The position numbers and the translations under genes are program-made. Below, piece after piece: positions 27,514 through 34,798 of a stretch of DNA of 64,000 bases. The stretch comes from an uncultured Clostridia bacterium (GTDB taxonomy: Bacteria > Bacillota > Clostridia > Christensenellales > Borkfalkiaceae), in contig CANQWO010000003.1 in the NCBI GenBank assembly GCA_947627565.1, positions 1 to 64,000 of the forward strand, read 5' to 3'. The notes beneath the pieces are model-generated. The model saw only the letters and a program-made list of their open reading frames with translations. It was not told the DNA's origin and did no database searches. Every line of letters begins with the position of its first letter. Positions within the stretch are counted from its first letter, which is position 1.

Positions 27514-27545
27514 CCCCCGTGCGGTGCGCGGGGGTTGATTTTTTT
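27514..27545 (+). terminator. Terminator of the 0.4-kb RNA
   Basis: Nine-pair stem CCCCCGTGC / GCGCGGGGG (one G-T pair) with a 3-base loop, followed by TTGATTTTTTT. The T tail is itself the left arm of a second palindrome, GTTGATTTTTTTGC with its complement to 27559. Confidence 0.85.
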
Positions 27546-28113
27546 GCAAAAAAATCAACGGACAAGCACCGCACAAAAAACAAGGGCTCCCGCAAAAAGA
27601 CGAAGCCTTTTTGTGGGAAGAGGAGGAGGAAACGGAGCGAAAGAATGCCCTTGTTTTCCCCTACCCCCTCCCTCGGGAGGGGGTAGGGGGTGGGGTCTTG
27701 TGGTCTGCGATCATTCCTGTTATCGGAATGATACTTTCCCCCTTTCGGCCGCAAGCGGCCACTTTCCCCCCTTCGGGGGGACAGCGAGGAGTTGGCGTCC
27801 CCCGTTTATGGGGGAAGCTCCCGCGAAGCGGGTGAAGGGGGAAGGACCGCCACCTCAGTCACTTCGTGACAGCTCCTCCCCAAGGTGGCGCCCTTTCCAT
27901 CCCCTCCCTCGGGAGGGGGTAGGGGGTGGGCGCTTCACAAAGAAATGATTGCGGACATGGGTATGGAGAATGAGGTCAAAGAGCTTTGATCCGCTGAAAA
28001 AACAAAAACCACGCTTTTTGTTTTTTTCCCCAATTTGCGCTTCGCGCTTGTTGTCCGATGAAACGAGCAAGTTGTGCGGCTAAGAGCAGATGAAAACGCA
28101 AAAATAGTCCGCT
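27546..28113. repeat. Mosaic of dispersed intergenic repeats, copy 1
   Basis: No gene is seen. The stretch is built of palindromic blocks: CCTCCCTCGGGAGGGGGTAG twice (about 27662 and 27902), the block at 27757-27789 (ACTTTCCCCCCTTCGGGG type), and the block at 27851-27885 (CTCAGTCACTTCGTGACAG). These recur as reverse complements at 36309-36480. Blocks of this kind (CTCAGTC...GACAGCTCC) are widespread in gut Firmicutes genomes. A CGGACATG copy lies at 27952, and a hairpin A6CA5 / T5GT6 at 27997-28026 could stop transcription. Confidence 0.7.
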
Positions 28114-28378
28114 CACGGAAATTTTTCGTTAAGAAAAATTTCGTGAACTAAATCCTGTGCGTTAGGCGGAATTGACTTCCGCCGTGCGCGACCCAATTTG
28201 CCACGCCACCGCACGCTTGTTAACCGTAAGCGGGCGACGCCTTGGCGGCAGGGACCGCCTGCGGCCCCTTCGCGGAGGCCACCGCTCATGTCGCGCCGCC
28301 GCTCACAGCCCACCGGGCTGTTGAGCGAGAATTGCGGCGCTCCACCCACGGAATTTTTCCGTAGAGGAAAAATTCGTG
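28114..28378. repeat. Hairpin-bounded element upstream of dnaJ
   Basis: The left end is a hairpin CACGGAAATTTTTC / GAAAAATTTCGTG (28114-28145) and the right end a sister hairpin CACGGAATTTTTCC / GGAAAAATTCGTG (28347-28378). Between them lie blocks found inverted near 36.2-36.6 kb (28195-28219 and 28243-28338). The arrangement resembles a small non-autonomous element; no transposase is present. Confidence 0.5.
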
Positions 28379-28401
28379 AAATAAATAATTCGTGAATATT
28401 T

Positions 28402-29535
28402 ATGGCTGATAAGAAAAATTACTACGAGATCCTCGGCGTAAACAAGGATGCCTCGGAAGAGGAGATCAAGGCGGCTTATAAGAAGCTCGTCAAGATGTAT
28501 CACCCCGATCTGCATCCCAACGATCCTCTCGCGGCGGAAAAATTCAAAGAGATCAACGAGGCCAACGAGGTTCTGTCCGATAAGCAGAAGCGCGCGGCCT
28601 ACGACTATGAGCAGGAGCATCCGGGCATGGGCGGCATGGGCGGCGGCATGGGCGGATTCGGCGGCTTTGGCGGGTTCGGAGATATTTTCGACTCGATCTT
28701 CCAGGGCTTCGGCGGCGGCGCCTCCGTCCAGCGCGATACGCGGGGCGAAGACATCGAGCTCCAGGTCACTCTCTCGTTCATGGACGCCGCAAAGGGTTGC
28801 AGGCGGGATATCACCTATCCCCGCAACGAACCGTGCAAGGCGTGCGGCGGCACGGGCGCCAAAAACGGCACGGCTTTCAAGACATGCCAAAAGTGCGGCG
28901 GCAAGGGACAGGTCCGATTCACGCAGGAGACCATGTTCGGCAGAACGGTTCGGGTGGGGGCATGTCCGGACTGTAAGGGCCGCGGAAAGATCATCACCGA
29001 CAAATGCCCGGACTGCAAGGGCAAGGGGTATCTCCGCCGCGACACGACGGTCACGCTGGATATTCCGGCGGGAGCGGACAACAATTCCTACATCCGCAAG
29101 CGCGGCTACGGCCATGCGAGCGCGGAGGGCGGAGATGCCGGCGACCTTCTCGTCGTCTTCCGCGTCGAGCCCCACAAGCTGTTCCGTCGCAAGAACATGG
29201 ACCTCTACGTCGATCTGCCCATTCCCTATTCGACGGCGGCGCTGGGCGGCACGGTCCTCGTCCCCACGCTCGACGACACGATGGAATACACCATCCCCGA
29301 GGCAACGCAGACGGGCACGGTGTTCACGATCCGCGGAAAGGGCATCAAGGCGCGGACGGGTACGGGTAATCTCTACCTGACGGCGATCGTCGAGATTCCC
29401 GCGAAGCTCACGCGGGAGCAGAAGAAGGCGCTCGCCGACGTCGCCGCGACGCACGACATCAAGCAATACGATAAATCCAAGAAATATGCCGACGCGATCA
29501 ACGCGCTCTACGGAAAAGATCCTTATAAAAAATAA
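28402..29535 (+). CDS. dnaJ: Chaperone DnaJ
   Basis: A cytoplasmic J-domain co-chaperone of DnaK, 377 residues. J domain at 1-68 with the HPD motif (YHPDLHPND), a Gly/Met/Phe-rich linker (MGGMGGGMGGFGGFGG), then a zinc region with four CxxCxGxG repeats (CKACGGTG, CQKCGGKG, CPDCKGRG, CPDCKGKG), and the C-terminal substrate-binding domains. Unusually, it is not next to grpE or dnaK, has no visible ribosome binding site before the ATG at 28402 (an AT-rich GAATATTT), and follows directly on the repeat element. No HrcA CIRCE operator was found upstream. Confidence 0.95.
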   Translation: MADKKNYYEILGVNKDASEEEIKAAYKKLVKMYHPDLHPNDPLAAEKFKEINEANEVLSDKQKRAAYDYEQEHPGMGGMGGGMGGFGGFGGFGDIFDSIFQGFGGGASVQRDTRGEDIELQVTLSFMDAAKGCRRDITYPRNEPCKACGGTGAKNGTAFKTCQKCGGKGQVRFTQETMFGRTVRVGACPDCKGRGKIITDKCPDCKGKGYLRRDTTVTLDIPAGADNNSYIRKRGYGHASAEGGDAGDLLVVFRVEPHKLFRRKNMDLYVDLPIPYSTAALGGTVLVPTLDDTMEYTIPEATQTGTVFTIRGKGIKARTGTGNLYLTAIVEIPAKLTREQKKALADVAATHDIKQYDKSKKYADAINALYGKDPYKK

Positions 29536-29605
29536 AAAGCCCGCCAAGGCTTGGCTTGATAGTGATAAGAAACTAATCAACTGTCGGCTGACGGTTTCTG
29601 GTGCA

Positions 29606-29655
29606 GAAAACCCCCGTTTGACACTCAATTATGAGTAAGTCAGATGGGGATTTTC
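29606..29655 (+). terminator. Long hairpin after dnaJ
   Basis: Outer arms GAAAACCCCC and GGGGATTTTC enclose TTTGAC/GTCAGA and a perfect ACTCA-ATTA-TGAGT tip. The T-rich right arm suggests a terminator for dnaJ. The rest of 29536-29763 holds nothing else recognisable and is AT-rich. Confidence 0.55.
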
Positions 29656-29763
29656 AAATTTAGATCCTGATATGCGACAATTAAAATGTTTTTTGAATCA
29701 GCATAAATTGCCTGATACCAATAGCATAATGGCCTCACATTTGAGTCTTTCAAGGGGTGGCGA

Positions 29764-30432
29764 TTACTTTATTGCCAGATTATAGCTTTCATCAATTTTT
29801 CGGCAAATCTCCGCCGTAGGAACAGAGCCGTCGAGAATGATGGTGTACCAGTTGTTTTTATTCATGTGCCAACCCGGAAAATACTTCTTATTGTCTATGG
29901 TAGCCTTCATTTGCTCCGGGTTTATTCGCAAATCTATGATCTCGACCGTCTCATTGGAACGAATGCCGAGTTTGTTTCGGGAGGCCGTAAGAATTGCTCC
30001 ATACCATTTTTGGTTATCTTTTCTACGCCAGACAGCGTTATCCGGGAACTTTTGCCAAAGAAATTCAAGCTCATCTTGGTACGCCGCACGAACATAGTCG
30101 ATGATTTCTTTTGCCTGCACGCTTTTGAACACATCAGGTTCGAAGCATTTTTGGGCAATATCAGCAAGGATCTGTTCATATTCCGCTTTTACACCGCCGA
30201 CAAAGCTGCCGGATGCGCCGTCGCTTAGGTGTAGAGTATAAGGTTCTGCGGTTTCTGTGTCAGTTACGGTTGTCTTAATCACGCCTTCCCGTGTGATTAC
30301 TACGGTCATCTGAAAGCCGCTACCGGACAAAATAACATTGAAAGAAAAACCGTCGCTATTTTCCGAGAAGCCATAAGCGGAAAGTTTTGAAAAATTGACT
30401 TTTTTTCTTTTGAAAGTTCCATTCAGAACCAT
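29764..30432 (-). CDS. MmcQ/YjbR family protein
   Basis: A 222-residue protein. The C-terminal half (WRRKDNQKWYGAIL, DLRINPEQMKATID, GWHMNKNNWYTIIL) is a clear MmcQ/YjbR (DUF419) domain, a CyaY-like fold often annotated as DNA-binding though its function is not established. The N-terminal 90 residues contain a separate beta domain (GFSFNVILSGSG, TVVITREGVIKTT). AGGGAG precedes the ATG at 30430-30432. The gene and its flanks are clearly more AT-rich than the surrounding DNA, which suggests recent acquisition. It is monocistronic. Confidence 0.8.
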   Translation of the reverse strand: MVLNGTFKRKKVNFSKLSAYGFSENSDGFSFNVILSGSGFQMTVVITREGVIKTTVTDTETAEPYTLHLSDGASGSFVGGVKAEYEQILADIAQKCFEPDVFKSVQAKEIIDYVRAAYQDELEFLWQKFPDNAVWRRKDNQKWYGAILTASRNKLGIRSNETVEIIDLRINPEQMKATIDNKKYFPGWHMNKNNWYTIILDGSVPTAEICRKIDESYNLAIK

Positions 30433-30492
30433 AGTTGATCTCCCTGCACTTTTCCATCACCGTAGCCCTTTTTGTTGCGAACCTATGAAACT

Positions 30493-30529
30493 GCGGCCGC
30501 GTCTCCCGTGCATCGGGAGACGCGGCCGC
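30493..30529. terminator. Long perfect hairpin
   Basis: A 16-base stem GCGGCCGCGTCTCCCG with a 5-base loop, just after the stop codon of the following minus-strand gene. The T tails are weak, so the terminator call is moderate. Confidence 0.55.
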
Positions 30530-30534
30530 TTCTG

Positions 30535-31602
30535 TCAGAGCCCGAGCGGCGAGAATGGGATCCCGAAGAGCGTGCGCTCGACCACGTCGATATCCGAGAT
30601 CGCGGCGGGGTCCACCGACATGATGCGCGGAAGACGGCTGTGCACGACGAAGCGATATTTCATGGACATCGACTCGAACAGGATGTGGAGCCGCCCGTCC
30701 TTCATGCAGATCTCCTCGCTCATGCACGGCATGCGGAAGTTGCCGCCGACGTGGTCCTCCAAGATATAGAGGGGGACGTCTTTGCCGTTTACCGCGAAGG
30801 TCCCGTCCGCCGCGTTCCCGATGGGATTGGGGTAAATTTTCAGAAACGAATCGGGGAGACCATAGGAACAGGAGAGGAAAACGGCGTCATCCGTGACGGC
30901 GATCCCCTGTACCTGATCGCAGACCGAGAGCACAAAGGAGGGTACCATGTCCGCGACACCCCCTTCACGCGTCTCGTCCATTGCGAAGGCGTAGACGAGC
31001 GCATGGTTGGCCCCGCGCGGAGTCGCCAGATGGTGGGAGACGTCCGTCTCGTAGTTTCCGGGGCGATAAAATTCGCCCGCGAAGAGCATGCCGTCGGCGA
31101 TATAGCAGTATGCGTTGGGGAGGCCTGTGGAAAAGCTGTCCTCGATCTCCACGGCGGCGCCGTTTTCCGCCGCGAAGACGTCCGCAAGGGCGATCCGGAT
31201 GATCTCGCCGCCGCTTGCGATGTAGAGATAGCTGTCGGAGGCGGTGACGCCGCCGAAGTGCGTTTTGATGGGCGCGCCCGCCTTGGTGAACGTGACGTAC
31301 CGCTCGTGCTTCTTGATATCGGCCGCGGCGTCGTCCGCGATGAGGTAGACGCGCGAGGCCTCGCCCGCGATGTAGCCGCTCATGGCGAAATCGTAGCCGC
31401 TGCTCTCGGGAAGGGCGCAGAGCCCCTGCGGCGAGATGCCCGAGGCGAGACCGGGTACGCGCACGCCCGCGGTCGCGACGTTTTCGAACACGGGGTAGGC
31501 ATAGCCGTACCACCACGCGCAGAGGAAGAGAAAGAGGACGATGAGGATGACCTCGAGGACGATGAGCCCTGCGGGTACGGCCCGTTTACGATGTTGTTTC
31601 AT
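30535..31602 (-). CDS. Membrane-anchored extracytoplasmic protein of unknown function
   Basis: A 355-residue protein with one N-terminal membrane segment (LIVLEVILIVLFLFLCAWWYGYA, about residues 13-35) and an extracytoplasmic remainder. Its alternating strands (YLYIASGGEIIRIAL, YCYIADGMLFAGEFY, QGIAVTDDAVFLSCSYG, RLHILFESMSMKYRF) are spaced as in a beta-propeller. AAAGGAG six bases before the ATG at 31600-31602 fixes the start. A variant of the CGGACATG motif encodes VADMVPS. No family recognised; a sensor or binding role is only a guess from the fold pattern. Confidence 0.65.
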   Translation of the reverse strand: MKQHRKRAVPAGLIVLEVILIVLFLFLCAWWYGYAYPVFENVATAGVRVPGLASGISPQGLCALPESSGYDFAMSGYIAGEASRVYLIADDAAADIKKHERYVTFTKAGAPIKTHFGGVTASDSYLYIASGGEIIRIALADVFAAENGAAVEIEDSFSTGLPNAYCYIADGMLFAGEFYRPGNYETDVSHHLATPRGANHALVYAFAMDETREGGVADMVPSFVLSVCDQVQGIAVTDDAVFLSCSYGLPDSFLKIYPNPIGNAADGTFAVNGKDVPLYILEDHVGGNFRMPCMSEEICMKDGRLHILFESMSMKYRFVVHSRLPRIMSVDPAAISDIDVVERTLFGIPFSPLGL

Positions 31603-31646
31603 GATAGCTCCTTTCAGACATGGTACCTTGCGATGTTGTGTTGAAG

Positions 31647-32609
31647 TCAGTCGTCGCGCAGAAAATCGTCACGATCTTCGGGCGGGAGTTCCGCGAAAAA
31701 TTCCTCGGCCGCGTCGATCGCGGCGAAGGCCAGCGAGCAGGCCATGGAGAACTTTTTCATGGCGCCCGGCAGTCCCTGTTCGGCGGCGAGGCGCAAGAGG
31801 TCGGTGACCGCGGTGCTGTCGAGCGGCCCGCCCGCGCCCTCCTCGTAGAGCTCTGTGAGCGCATACATCGCGCAGGGATCGAGCGTCTTTGCGGCGGCGA
31901 GATAATATTTCCGCGCCGAGCGGAGGTCCTTTTTCACGCCGGAACCCAGCCGATAACACGCGCCGAGCGCTACCATGCCCGCGCTGTCTCCCGCCTCCGC
32001 GGCGGCACGCGCCTCGTGGGCGCTCCAGGCGGGCTGTTTTGCGCGGAGGGCGGCGACATCTTCGAATGCGTCCGTATAAAATTCCGTACAGAGGGCATAT
32101 CGGGCGGCGAGACTGCCCGCGTCCATGGCGCGGAAGTACCAATCGGCCGCGGCGCGCCTGTCCTGCGAGGTGCCGGCCCCGCGGAGAAGACAATCTCCGA
32201 GATGGCACATTGCGGCGGCGTCTTTCGCCCAAGCCGCGCGCAAAAACCATTGATAGCCCGCTTCCTCATCGCGCTTGCCCTGCGAAAATCCGAAGAATTG
32301 CATGCGGCCGACGTCAAACATCCCGTGCGCACAGCCCGCGTCGGCGGAACGGCGGTACCATTCCTCCATGCGCTTTCGGTCCTGCCGGCAGCCCAACCCG
32401 TATTCATAGCAGCGGCCCAACATGTCCTGCGCGCCGGGGTGTCCCGCTTCGGCGGCGCCGGAGAGCGCGGCAAAGGCCGCGCGGCAGGCGGCGTCTTGTT
32501 TGTCGCCGTTCAGCCTGAGCGGTTTTTTGCCGAGGAGCGCAAGCCCTTCCGCATAGAGTTTTTCCGCATCCGCGGGCGCGCGATCCGACAATTTCTTGAC
32601 CCTCCGCAT
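31647..32609 (-). CDS. Sel1-like repeat protein
   Basis: A 320-residue alpha-helical protein with at least five Sel1/TPR-like repeats (GAQDMLGRCYEYGLG, WYRRSADAGCAHGMF, AAAMCHLGDCLLRGAG, DWYFRAMDAGSLAARYAL, GMVALGACYRLGSG, KYYLAAAKTLDPCAMYAL). These repeats form protein-protein interaction scaffolds. There is no signal peptide. The ATG at 32607-32609 is chosen because it lies about 15 bases after the predicted transcription start; it has no strong ribosome binding site. It lies downstream of its own TTGACA promoter and upstream of the preceding membrane protein gene, with which it may be cotranscribed. The interaction partner is unknown. Confidence 0.8.
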   Translation of the reverse strand: MRRVKKLSDRAPADAEKLYAEGLALLGKKPLRLNGDKQDAACRAAFAALSGAAEAGHPGAQDMLGRCYEYGLGCRQDRKRMEEWYRRSADAGCAHGMFDVGRMQFFGFSQGKRDEEAGYQWFLRAAWAKDAAAMCHLGDCLLRGAGTSQDRRAAADWYFRAMDAGSLAARYALCTEFYTDAFEDVAALRAKQPAWSAHEARAAAEAGDSAGMVALGACYRLGSGVKKDLRSARKYYLAAAKTLDPCAMYALTELYEEGAGGPLDSTAVTDLLRLAAEQGLPGAMKKFSMACSLAFAAIDAAEEFFAELPPEDRDDFLRDD

Positions 32610-32630
32610 GAGTGCTTCGATGATATGTCT

Positions 32631-32659
32631 ATTATAGCCCAAACGGACGAATTTGTCAA
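32631..32659 (-). promoter_or_regulatory. Promoter of the Sel1 gene
   Basis: On the minus strand perfect TTGACA (32654-32659), 17 bases, perfect TATAAT (32631-32636). Confidence 0.8.
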
Positions 32660-32751
32660 GGCGTCTTTCCGAAGCGCGCGGCCGTCCCGAAAAATTTCCG
32701 TGCATAACCTGCGGAAACCTGCACAAAATGCAGTCGTAGGGAGGAAACAAG

Positions 32752-33348
32752 ATGGACTTCACCAAAACGCAGACGTTTCACAATTTAGCGCGAGGATTCG
32801 CGGGAGAATGTCAAGCGGGCATGCGGTATCAACTTACGGCCAAGGCTGCAATGAAGCAGGGCTATGAGGTCCTTGCAAATACGATCCGTACCATCGCCAA
32901 GAATGAGACCAACCATGCGAAGGTATTTTTCGAAGCGATTCTGGAGAACGCGGGTAGCCAAGACGATATCCATATCGACGCAAGCTATCCCTTCCATGCG
33001 GGGACGATCGAAGACAATTTACGCTTCGCGGCCATCGACGAACAGGATGAGGCGGATAATCTCTACCCCATGTTCGCGAGGATCGCGCGGGAAGAGGGGT
33101 TTGGGCAACTTGCGCTCAAATTCGAGCAGGTCGCAAAAGTCGAAGAAAATCATCGGATCATCTTCAACTACCTGTACGAGGCGTTTAAGGACGGCTCCCT
33201 CTATAAAGCGGAACGCCCGATGCTGTGGATCTGCAGTGAATGCGGCTATATGCACACGACCAAGGAGGCTTGGAACATCTGTCCGCTTTGCGGCGCGTCG
33301 CAGGGCGAAGTCGAATTGCATCTTCCCTTCAAAAAGGAGAATCTATGA
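32752..33348 (+). CDS. rbr: Rubrerythrin
   Basis: A non-haem diiron peroxidase that reduces hydrogen peroxide in anaerobes, 198 residues. The N-terminal ferritin-like four-helix domain carries the iron ligands in FAGECQAGMRY, NETNHAK, DEADNLYPMFARIAREEG and EENH. The C-terminal rubredoxin-like domain has two CxxC pairs (WICSECGYMH and CPLCGAS). GGGAGG precedes the ATG at 32752. Its last bases overlap the start codon of the next micro-gene (ATGA). No PerR box could be identified by eye. Confidence 0.95.
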   Translation: MDFTKTQTFHNLARGFAGECQAGMRYQLTAKAAMKQGYEVLANTIRTIAKNETNHAKVFFEAILENAGSQDDIHIDASYPFHAGTIEDNLRFAAIDEQDEADNLYPMFARIAREEGFGQLALKFEQVAKVEENHRIIFNYLYEAFKDGSLYKAERPMLWICSECGYMHTTKEAWNICPLCGASQGEVELHLPFKKENL

Positions 33349-33479
33349 AAAAAAATTCGGAGAGCAATAAGAGTACGCAGAACGCTCGCAGCGCGCAGAA
33401 CGCCGAGAGCGGTGCGACGAAGAGCAAGTCGAAGAACTGCGGCGGAAGATGCACGAAGAATGCGAAGGATTGCTCTTAA
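33345..33479 (+). CDS. 44-residue Cys-containing micro-protein coupled to rubrerythrin
   Basis: Forty-four residues, starting at the ATG that overlaps the rubrerythrin stop codon (ATGA), with AAAAAGGAG in front. It is Ser/Asn/Lys-rich and unfolded-looking (NKSTQNARSAQNAES), ending in a Cys-containing tail CGGRCTKNAKDCS. Three Cys close together next to a redox enzyme suggest metal or thiol chemistry, but no family is recognised. Confidence 0.6.
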   Translation: MKKNSESNKSTQNARSAQNAESGATKSKSKNCGGRCTKNAKDCS

Positions 33480-33604
33480 TGAGCAAAAAGCCCCTTCGAA
33501 AGGGTGCGAAGATGCGCTCGGATGAGGACTATTTGGGCAGTTATACGGGCGTCTGCGCGGAAGACGCGGAGAGCCGTCCCGTACAGGACGCCGATGATCT
33601 CTGA
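33479..33604 (+). CDS. 41-residue acidic micro-protein coupled to the previous ORF
   Basis: The ATG shares a base with the preceding stop codon (TAATG). The product begins with a basic MSKKPLRKGAKMR and continues with DEDYLGSYTGVC and a PVQDADDL end. It lies before a strong terminator, so three genes share one transcript with rubrerythrin. The overlap of start and stop codons argues that it is translated. Small proteins with a SYTG...PVQDADDL shape are, as far as I remember, present in other gut Clostridia; the function is unknown. Confidence 0.55.
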   Translation: MSKKPLRKGAKMRSDEDYLGSYTGVCAEDAESRPVQDADDL

Positions 33605-33611
33605 GAGCGGG

Positions 33612-33642
33612 GGAACGGAAAGAAATTTCCGTTCCTTTTTTC
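33612..33642 (+). terminator. Terminator of the rubrerythrin operon
   Basis: GGAACGGAAA / TTTCCGTTCC stem, GAAA tetraloop, then six T. Confidence 0.9.
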
Positions 33643-33708
33643 TATGTAATAGGGAATCCATCGGCTATGCCGGTGGAGCTTTTTCTTCATTGTTTTTGCT
33701 TGGAAAAG

Positions 33709-33739
33709 TGTGGCCCGCCGGCGAAGCCGGCGGGCCACA
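33709..33739 (-). terminator. Terminator of the isc operon
   Basis: A 14-base perfect stem TGTGGCCCGCCGGC with a 3-base loop. On the minus strand it is followed by CTTTTCC. It lies 85 bases after the iscR stop codon. Confidence 0.65.
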
Positions 33740-33823
33740 TCTTTCATGATTTTCAGTTAGTTCATACGTGTGCTTAAAAATGCCACACGCGGCGTCCCCA
33801 TTTTCAGTGAATTTCTTGCGTAC

Positions 33824-34246
33824 TCAAATTGTGTCTGCGCCGGGTGTCCCCTTCGGCATGACGTCAACAAGGGTATAGCGGGAGAGAAAATCGTAGACAG
33901 TGTCGTCAAGCGCGCGCCAAACGGGAAGGGTGGGGCAGGTCGCCGCATTGGGGCACTCCGCCTCCTTGCCGCCCGTGCAGTCGGTCGCGGCAAATGAATT
34001 TTCCGTCTCGCGCAAAATTTCCGCGAGCGTATACTCCGACGGTGCGCGCGTAAGGCGATACCCGCCGTTTTTACCCCGCGTCGACTCCACAAATCCCGCC
34101 CGCACCAGACTGCTCATGATGGATTCGGCGTATTTGAAGGGGACGCGCTCCTCGGCGGCGAGCCCTTTCAGCGACGCGCTCCCATCGCGGCGTGCGAGGG
34201 CCGTGAGCAGGCGCAGCGCATAGCGCCCCCGCGTCGAGACGATCAT
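33824..34246 (-). CDS. iscR: Rrf2-family iron-sulfur regulator, IscR-like
   Basis: A 140-residue winged-helix repressor. The N-terminal HTH (MIVSTRGRYALRLLTALA, VPFKYAESIMSSLVRAGF, STRGKNGGYRL) is typical of Rrf2. Three Cys (CTGGKEAECPNAATC) match the [2Fe-2S] ligand cluster of IscR, so it probably senses cluster supply. Its ATG overlaps the iscU stop codon by four bases. It is the last gene of iscS-iscU-iscR, whereas iscR is usually first. It is likely to act on the palindrome over the iscS promoter. Confidence 0.88.
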   Translation of the reverse strand: MIVSTRGRYALRLLTALARRDGSASLKGLAAEERVPFKYAESIMSSLVRAGFVESTRGKNGGYRLTRAPSEYTLAEILRETENSFAATDCTGGKEAECPNAATCPTLPVWRALDDTVYDFLSRYTLVDVMPKGTPGADTI

Positions 34247-34695
34247 TCCTCGTCCTCTTCCTGCCCGTGGTCGTGCTCGTGCTCGCCGAGCGCGTCGGGG
34301 AATTTGCTCGCGTCATAGGGGATGTTGTTGCGCTTGTAGTAATCGAGGATGGCCGCCTGCACCGCCTGCTCGGCAAGGACGGAGCAGTGAAGTTTATAGG
34401 CGGGCAGACCGCCGAGCGCCTCCGTCACCGCCCGATTGGTGAGCGTGAGCGCCTCTTCGAGCGGCTTGCCCTTGATCATTTCCGTCGCCATCGAACTGGT
34501 CGCGATGGCGCTGCCGCAGCCGAACGTCTCAAACTTGACGTCGATGAGGACGCCGTCTTTGACTTTGATATACATCTTCATAATGTCGCCGCATTTGGCG
34601 TTGCCGACTTCGCCGACGCCGTCGGCATCCTCGATGACGCCCACGTTGCGGGGATTTTTGAAGTGGTCCATGACTTTTTCGCTGTATAATGACAT
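34243..34695 (-). CDS. iscU: Iron-sulfur cluster scaffold IscU/NifU-like
   Basis: A 150-residue scaffold on which [Fe-S] clusters are built from the sulfur supplied by the desulfurase. The three conserved Cys are visible (NAKCGDIM, FGCGSAIA, KLHCSVLAE), as is the N-terminal YSEKVMDHFKNPRN. The C-terminus is a His/Asp/Glu-rich tail (EHEHDHGQEEDEE), commonly seen in clostridial NifU and possibly metal-binding. AAGGAG precedes the ATG at 34693-34695. It lies about 100 bases after iscS; that gap holds a CAGACATGGG variant of the dispersed motif. Confidence 0.93.
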   Translation of the reverse strand: MSLYSEKVMDHFKNPRNVGVIEDADGVGEVGNAKCGDIMKMYIKVKDGVLIDVKFETFGCGSAIATSSMATEMIKGKPLEEALTLTNRAVTEALGGLPAYKLHCSVLAEQAVQAAILDYYKRNNIPYDASKFPDALGEHEHDHGQEEDEE

Positions 34696-34798
34696 TGCAG
34701 TTCTCCTTTCTGAAGTTGTGATATTACGGTTTTTTGCCCCCTACCTCAGACATGGGTGGGGGATACGCGGTCAAAGGTTGAGATGGCGCCGCGGCGTT

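Larger units (their letters stand above)
27147..27545 (+). ncRNA. Candidate structured noncoding or dual-function RNA
   Basis: About 400 bases lie between a consensus promoter and a perfect terminator without a conventional gene. Possible structure: a 9-base hairpin near the 5' end (GAAAATAAC at 27153 with GTTATTTTC); a first domain closed by TTCCGAT (27199-27205) with ATCGGAA (27287-27293), enclosing GAGAGC/GCTCTC; and a second domain closed by CCGACAT (27397-27403) with ATGTCGG (27464-27470), enclosing GCGCG/CGCGC (27412/27430) and CCTG/CAGG (27446/27458). Two 10-codon ORFs with strong ribosome binding sites sit between the domains. It does not show the hallmarks of RNase P RNA, tmRNA, SRP RNA or a T-box. 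A known Clostridia RNA class such as raiA cannot be excluded from memory. Confidence 0.55.

Noticed and set aside
27147..27545. RNase P RNA, tmRNA or SRP RNA
   Set aside because: None of the conserved cores (for example GAGGAAAGTCC of RNase P, the tRNA-like ends and tag reading frame of tmRNA, or the GGAAG tetraloop helix of SRP RNA) could be found.
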